Source: Candidatus Atribacteria bacterium (GTDB lineage Bacteria > Atribacterota > Phoenicimicrobiia > Phoenicimicrobiales > Phoenicimicrobiaceae). Taken from it: DNA of 38,229 nucleotides. This document shows positions 34,283 to 38,229 of this stretch, piece by piece (positions within the stretch are counted from its first letter, which is position 1; every line of letters starts with the position of its first letter). The notes under the pieces are model-generated. The model worked only from the letters and a program-made list of their open reading frames with translations, made no database searches and was not told the origin of the DNA. The DNA is taken from the NCBI GenBank assembly GCA_011056645.1, contig DSEL01000154.1, forward strand, positions 1 through 38,229, written 5' to 3'. The translations under genes were made by a program, and so were the position numbers.

Positions 34283-35416
34283 ATGGAAATTGTTATTGTT
34301 GGTGCAGGACCGGTAGGATGCTATACTGCTCAATTGCTGAAGAAATATGGTTTTAAGAACAGAATAATAGAAGAGCATCAAGAAGTAGGAAAACCAATTA
34401 GATGTGCTGGTCTGGTAGGAAGGCAAGTTTTTGAAAACGCCCTTCTTCCTATTTCTAAAAGCTCTATTATTAACCAGATTAATGGAGCTTTGTTTTACTT
34501 TCATAAGGAAAATTTTCAGGTCAATAGAGAAGGGGTAGCCCAAGTAATTGATCGTGAGAAGTTTGACAAAAATTTAAGCCAGGGCTTGGAGGTAGAATGT
34601 GGAAAAAAGTTAATAGAGATAAAGAGGGAGGGATCCGGATATATAATTAAGACTGAAACGGAGGATATTTATGCTGATTTAGTGATTGGAGCCGATGGAG
34701 CAAATTCTCGGTTAAGAAAATATATAAATTGGATAGATAATGATTGTGCAAAGGATAAAAAAAGAGGTTATATAAAAAGCTACTTGGGAATTCAGTATAG
34801 AATAAAGACAGAAGACAATTTAGTTTGCGATAAAATCGCTCGGGTACATTTTAAAGAAGGTATTCCTTTTTTTATTTGGGTTATCCCTGAGGGAAATAAT
34901 ATTTTTCGGATAGGAGTGATTTCGGATAACCCCCGTGAAGATTTATTTGCCTTTCTAAATGAATTCAAAATTAATGGTGAAATTATCGGAAAATTAACCG
35001 GAATGATTCCCGTAGGACAAACTAAATGCTATTTCCAGAATATTGCCTTGGTGGGAGATGCGGCTATTCAAGTAAAGCCTTTAACCGGTGGTGGGATATA
35101 TTATGGATTGAAATCGGCAGAGCTTTTAGCAAAATGCATTAGAGATAATAGATTGGATGAATACGATAGGTGTTTGAAGAAAAATTTTGGGAGAGAAATT
35201 AAATTTGGATTAAAGGCTCGAAAATTATATGAAGAAATAAATGAAAAAGAATTAAAGAAGATATTTATGTTGTTTAAGAAAAATGCCGGAATTATTGAGA
35301 AAGCCGCACATTTTGAAAACCATTCTGTGATTTTTATAGAAATATTAAAAAATCCTAAAATATTTAAAGATGCCGCGCAAATTTTCAGCCAAAATATTAG
35401 GAAATTATTATTTTAG
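34283..35416 (+). CDS. FAD-dependent oxidoreductase, geranylgeranyl-reductase family
   Basis: This is a flavoprotein with the dinucleotide motif VIVGAGPVGCYTAQLL at the N-terminus, PIRCAGLVGRQVF (the family GKPxxCAG block), VIGADGANSRLR, FFIWVIPEGNNIFRIGVI (in the place of the GGR family YxWxFP motif) and ALVGDAAIQVKPLTGGGIYYGL (second FAD motif). Related enzymes saturate isoprenoid chains of lipids or polyprenols. Others in the same superfamily hydroxylate or halogenate small molecules. The frame is open from a TTG at 34247, but the ATG at 34283 has AAAGGA 6 bases upstream and starts at the first strand, giving 377 aa. It is 22 bases before rmlA-long. A role on the lipid carrier is possible but unproven. 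Confidence 0.8.
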   Translation: MEIVIVGAGPVGCYTAQLLKKYGFKNRIIEEHQEVGKPIRCAGLVGRQVFENALLPISKSSIINQINGALFYFHKENFQVNREGVAQVIDREKFDKNLSQGLEVECGKKLIEIKREGSGYIIKTETEDIYADLVIGADGANSRLRKYINWIDNDCAKDKKRGYIKSYLGIQYRIKTEDNLVCDKIARVHFKEGIPFFIWVIPEGNNIFRIGVISDNPREDLFAFLNEFKINGEIIGKLTGMIPVGQTKCYFQNIALVGDAAIQVKPLTGGGIYYGLKSAELLAKCIRDNRLDEYDRCLKKNFGREIKFGLKARKLYEEINEKELKKIFMLFKKNAGIIEKAAHFENHSVIFIEILKNPKIFKDAAQIFSQNIRKLLF

Positions 35417-35438
35417 GATTAGAATAGGAGGAATAAAA

Positions 35439-36506
35439 TTGAAATCGATCATTCTTTGTGCCGGAAAAGGTACTCGCCTTAGACCGCTTACTCATACCAG
35501 CGCCAAACATTTAATTCCCATTGCCAATAAGCCGGTATTGTTTTATGCCATAGAGGCGATCAAGGATTGCGGAGTAACAGACATTGGGGTAATTGTTGGA
35601 GAAACCGCAGAAGATATAAAGAGAGAGCTTGAGGATGGCGATAAATGGGGAGTGAGTATTTCTTATATCGAACAGAAGGAAGCCCTGGGTTTAGCGCATG
35701 CAGTATTAGTGGCGCAAGATTTTTTAGGGGAAGATAAGTTTTTAATGTATTTAGGAGATAATCTGCTGAAAAACGGGGTAGAAAATTATGCTCGTAAATT
35801 TGTTGAAGGGAATTATAATGCTTTTGTATTGTTGACTGAAGTGGGAGATCCCAGACAATTTGGCGTTGCTGAGTTGGAGAAAGGGAGAGTCGTAAGGGTG
35901 GTTGAAAAACCCAAGGAGCCTGTTAGTAATTTAGCCTTGATCGGAGTTTATTTTTTTGATAAGAATATTCATCAAGCTATTAAAAACATAAAACCTTCTG
36001 CCCGGGGAGAATTGGAAATTACCGATGCAATTCAGTGGATGATTAATCAAGGTTATAAGGTAGGAGCTGAGGTAATTGAAGGTTGGTGGAAAGATACCGG
36101 TAAGCCGAATGATATTTTGGAAGCCAATCGTTTGATTTTAGAGGATATTGAGAGAGACATCAGTGAGGCGAAGGTGGATGAGAAATCTGAGATTTTAGGA
36201 CGGGTAAAAATCGGACAAGGTACAGAGATTATTAATTCTAAGATATTGGGACCGGTTATAATAGGAAAGGGGGCTAGAGTAGTCGATTCTTATGTGGGTC
36301 CTTTTACTTCCCTTTCAGATAGAGCGGAAATAAAAAAGAGTGAAATTGAATGTAGTGTAGTTTTAGAAGAAAGTAAACTGGAAAATATCAAGGGACGAAT
36401 GCAAAGATGTCTTATAGGCAGAGGCGTGGAAATTTATCATTCTAAAGACCTACCTCGAGTATTTCAATTTACTTTAGGCGACCACAGTAAGGTCGGCCTT
36501 CTCTAA
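35439..36506 (+). CDS. Glucose-1-phosphate thymidylyltransferase, long (LbH) form
   Basis: This nucleotidyltransferase starts with LCAGKGTRLRPLTHTSAKHLIPIANKP and has [42 protein letters not shown] and GWWKDTGKP. These match RmlA-long. From about residue 240 it has left-handed beta-helix hexapeptide-type repeats (ILGRVKIGQGTEI, GPVIIGKGARVV, SYVGPFTSLSDRAEI). The frame is open further upstream and overlaps the previous gene, but the TTG at 35439 has a perfect AGGAGG 6 bases before it and starts exactly at the family N-terminus (355 aa). The activity may be dTDP-glucose synthesis or another NDP-sugar pyrophosphorylase. It duplicates the reaction of rfbA at 13780. Its TAA merges with a palindrome. 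Confidence 0.88.
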   Translation: MKSIILCAGKGTRLRPLTHTSAKHLIPIANKPVLFYAIEAIKDCGVTDIGVIVGETAEDIKRELEDGDKWGVSISYIEQKEALGLAHAVLVAQDFLGEDKFLMYLGDNLLKNGVENYARKFVEGNYNAFVLLTEVGDPRQFGVAELEKGRVVRVVEKPKEPVSNLALIGVYFFDKNIHQAIKNIKPSARGELEITDAIQWMINQGYKVGAEVIEGWWKDTGKPNDILEANRLILEDIERDISEAKVDEKSEILGRVKIGQGTEIINSKILGPVIIGKGARVVDSYVGPFTSLSDRAEIKKSEIECSVVLEESKLENIKGRMQRCLIGRGVEIYHSKDLPRVFQFTLGDHSKVGLL

Positions 36507-36545
36507 AAGGTAAACTTTAGTGCCAGGCACCAAAGTTTACCTTTT
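36505..36545. repeat. REP-like palindrome, GGTGCC/GGCACC family, copy 3
   Basis: This is an inverted repeat with 20-bp arms around the base at 36525 and a single mismatch (A at 36519 opposite C at 36531). Read from the - strand, that pair is G opposite U, which can still form in RNA. It starts in the TAA of rmlA-long and ends 9 bases before the stop of the convergent gene. T- and A-runs flank it on both sides, so it is well placed as a two-way terminator. Confidence 0.9.
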
Positions 36546-36554
36546 TTATACTTT

Positions 36555-38229
36555 CTAGAAGGAAGTACCTAAAGTGAGGTAGATATCGTATCCTTTTTGG
36601 TCGTTCAGGGTTTTAGCTGCTCCCAATCTTAACGTAAAAGGAAAATCATATTGAAAATTAAAATCTGCTTTTAGTTCTGCTCCAATGCTTGATTTAAAAT
36701 CTTGCCATATTGTGTTGAACTCATTTTCTTTAATAGTTTTTTTCACCTGAGGGCTTTCCCAGGCACTTCCTATATCGACGAAGAGAGCCCCGGATAATCT
36801 TTCTAAAAAGAGGTAGAGAGGTCCGAGGGTAATGCCATGTTCAATGTTGACCAGGGGGAAGCGGTATTCTATGCTAGCTAAAAGAAGATTATTCCCTTCC
36901 AGGGTGGCTGGAGGATAACCACGGAGAGAAAAGGTGTTTACCTCTGTAGTACCAAGATTATCCGCAGAATAGTTACCTCCTAATTTAAATTTTTCATCGC
37001 TTAGATCTGATTCTAATATACTTGCGGAACTTACACCAGCAACCAGGCGAAGAGCCAGGACCTGATGCAGGGAAGAAAGGGAGATATATTTCCTGCCATC
37101 GAATAGTAATTTATCAAAAGTATAATCACCACCCAAGGCTTTATCGGCATGTTCATAGGATAAAGAGAAAGAATTGCCCAGTTCGGGGCTGATAGAGAAT
37201 CCATATTTTTCCGCATCGGAATAGGAGTAACCTAACTTGAGGCTGGTGATTTTTTGTGAATCGTCATTTAAGAAAGATGACGTATTGGTTGGTGCAGAGG
37301 ATAATTTTTCGTATTGATAACCGAAAGAAAAGTTTTGTCTATTAGAACGCGAATTTTTAGTATTTGTAGTAGGATTAGTATTACCTTCAAAAGGTAAATA
37401 AATATTTATTCCCGCCTTGCCTTCTTTCCACCAGGACCAGGACGTGGTGGGGGTAGTGGTAGTCGAAGTCGTATTACCATAAAGATAAAAATTTACGATT
37501 GGAAGGCGGAAGCTATAATTATAATAATTGAAGTTGTAGGAAAGGCTATTATTTAATATTTGGTAAGTAAGACTTAAAGGTAGAGAGTAAAATCCAAGGA
37601 TATCTTTCAATTCAGTTGAAAAACCAATTCCCGGATAGCTATTACTAAGGCGGGCAGTGGGAATCCAATAGGTGGACGGCCAGAAAGAAGACAAAGGATG
37701 GTAAGGGTGAATAGGGTAATTATTTATAACAAAGGAATTGGAAGAGGAATTTAGATTTTTATTAAATTGATTTAGTTGGTTGTATTGATTTGATTGGTTG
37801 AATTGATTTGATTGATTGTATGGTTGCGTCACCATAATTGGGGGTTCGACATATTCTATTTTTATTTCTGTCCATTGACTGGGGTAAGAGTTCGGATCTA
37901 TTTCCATCAGGTGCAGCTCGTATCCGGTAGTATGATAAGAAATAAAGGCTAGTTGAGTGCCATCGGAAGAGGTGGCCGGTTGAAATGCTCCACCTAGAAC
38001 ATTGGTTACCTGATAGAGTTTTTTATCGGGAAGGGAAAAAGCAAAAATATTATAAACGCCGGTACGATCAGAGGCGAAAAAGAGGTATTGACCATCAGGA
38101 GACCAACAAGGACTAAGATCCATAGACGTATCTTGAAAGATTGCTTCAATGGTTTGAGGAGCGAAATTACCTATATTATTATTATCGGAATTATCGGGGG
38201 AAATATTATTAGCATGATCAATATTATCC
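36555..38229 (-). CDS. Outer-membrane protein: TolB-like propeller plus BamA/surface-antigen-like barrel, 5' end cut
   Basis: Read on the - strand, the frame stays open to the window edge, so the N-terminus is missing. The Met at 38123 is internal: residues before it (APQTIEAIFQDTSMD) continue into CWSPDGQYLFFASDRTG. At least two TolB-like (PD40) propeller blades are visible: SPDGQYLFFASDRTGVYNIF, and SSDGTQLAFISYHTTGYELH. A proline/Asn-Gln-rich linker follows, then about 380 residues of amphipathic strands rich in Tyr, Ser, Gly and Asn. Within these, SLRGYPPATLEGNNLLLASIEYRFPL and LFVDIGSAWE are typical of the surface-antigen (BamA/TamA) barrel C-terminal half. The protein ends in Phe, the usual barrel signal. 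It is probably an outer-membrane protein with a periplasmic propeller. Its substrate or partner is unknown. It may belong to a different operon from the polysaccharide genes. Confidence 0.85.
   Translation of the reverse strand, partial: DNIDHANNISPDNSDNNNIGNFAPQTIEAIFQDTSMDLSPCWSPDGQYLFFASDRTGVYNIFAFSLPDKKLYQVTNVLGGAFQPATSSDGTQLAFISYHTTGYELHLMEIDPNSYPSQWTEIKIEYVEPPIMVTQPYNQSNQFNQSNQYNQLNQFNKNLNSSSNSFVINNYPIHPYHPLSSFWPSTYWIPTARLSNSYPGIGFSTELKDILGFYSLPLSLTYQILNNSLSYNFNYYNYSFRLPIVNFYLYGNTTSTTTTPTTSWSWWKEGKAGINIYLPFEGNTNPTTNTKNSRSNRQNFSFGYQYEKLSSAPTNTSSFLNDDSQKITSLKLGYSYSDAEKYGFSISPELGNSFSLSYEHADKALGGDYTFDKLLFDGRKYISLSSLHQVLALRLVAGVSSASILESDLSDEKFKLGGNYSADNLGTTEVNTFSLRGYPPATLEGNNLLLASIEYRFPLVNIEHGITLGPLYLFLERLSGALFVDIGSAWESPQVKKTIKENEFNTIWQDFKSSIGAELKADFNFQYDFPFTLRLGAAKTLNDQKGYDIYLTLGTSF
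37761..37826 (-). repeat. Asn/Gln-rich hexapeptide tandem repeat in the outer-membrane gene
   Basis: On the - strand this codes for three units of [Y/F]NQ[S/L]NQ and a decayed fourth, FNKNLN, from an 18-base repeat (on the + strand ttgatttgattggttgaa and variants). It lies between the propeller and the barrel and looks like a flexible linker. Confidence 0.8.

Noticed and set aside
1-38229. CRISPR arrays, tRNA or rRNA genes, integrase or transposase genes
   Set aside because: I looked for regularly spaced direct repeats, cloverleaf-like or ribosomal sequence, and recombinase motifs, and found none I could support.

Overview
The window is almost entirely a cell-surface polysaccharide (O-antigen, capsule or exopolysaccharide type) biosynthesis locus. 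About 33 genes are read on the + strand. One truncated outer-membrane gene converges on them from the - strand at the right end. The organism looks like a low-G+C diderm bacterium. Diderm is supported by the gene at 36555-38229, which combines a TolB-like propeller with a C-terminal beta-barrel ending in Phe. Lineage cannot be fixed from the sequence. The mix of an Alg7/GPT-like lipid-carrier transferase, a geranylgeranyl-reductase-like flavoprotein and GGTGCC/GGCACC palindromes makes an uncultured group such as Atribacterota a reasonable but unproven guess. No rRNA, tRNA, CRISPR array or transposase was seen.

Layout. (1) 1-9609 is a very AT-rich cassette. It holds a truncated GT2, a Wzy/ligase-type membrane protein, three GT4 glycosyltransferases, gmd and rmd (GDP-D-rhamnose), a nucleotide-sugar reductase and a small phosphoglycosyl transferase that primes the lipid carrier. 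It ends at a 38-bp palindrome (9621-9658) and a degenerate stretch. (2) 9847-12302 holds a methyltransferase, a GT2 and a GT4-like enzyme in tight coupling. (3) 12461-17160 holds UDP-glucose dehydrogenase and a complete dTDP-L-rhamnose set in the order A-C-D-B, with a divergent RmlC. (4) 17227-21012 holds a Wzx flippase, a second GT2 paralogous to the one at 1-906, and a multi-pass membrane protein that may be the polymerase. (5) 21009-21806 is a gene graveyard with pieces of an ATP-grasp enzyme, a DegT aminotransferase and a CapK-like ligase. (6) 21885-28900 holds three GT4 enzymes, a radical SAM/SPASM protein, a CapK/PaaK-like adenylate-forming enzyme and a UDP-glucuronate 4-epimerase-like SDR. 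(7) 28943-32038 holds an Alg7-like PNPT and a CapD/WbpM-type dehydratase, separated by a terminator. (8) 32135-36506 holds psuK and psuG (pseudouridine breakdown), a GGR-like flavoprotein and a long RmlA with left-handed-helix repeats. Palindromes of one repeat family lie at three of the junctions. (9) The convergent outer-membrane gene follows.

How the genes fit together: gmd/rmd, rmlABCD, ugd plus the uronate epimerase, and the CapD dehydratase can supply D-rhamnose, L-rhamnose, glucuronic/galacturonic acid and a 4-keto-6-deoxy-HexNAc derivative. Two unrelated priming enzymes (9049 and 28943) could load a polyprenyl phosphate. About ten glycosyltransferases would build the repeat unit. The flippase at 17227 and the Wzy-like proteins at 908 and/or 19702 would export and polymerise it. 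No chain-length regulator or outer-membrane exporter is in view. Changes in base composition, overlapping start/stop codons inside modules, and debris between modules indicate assembly by cassette exchange.
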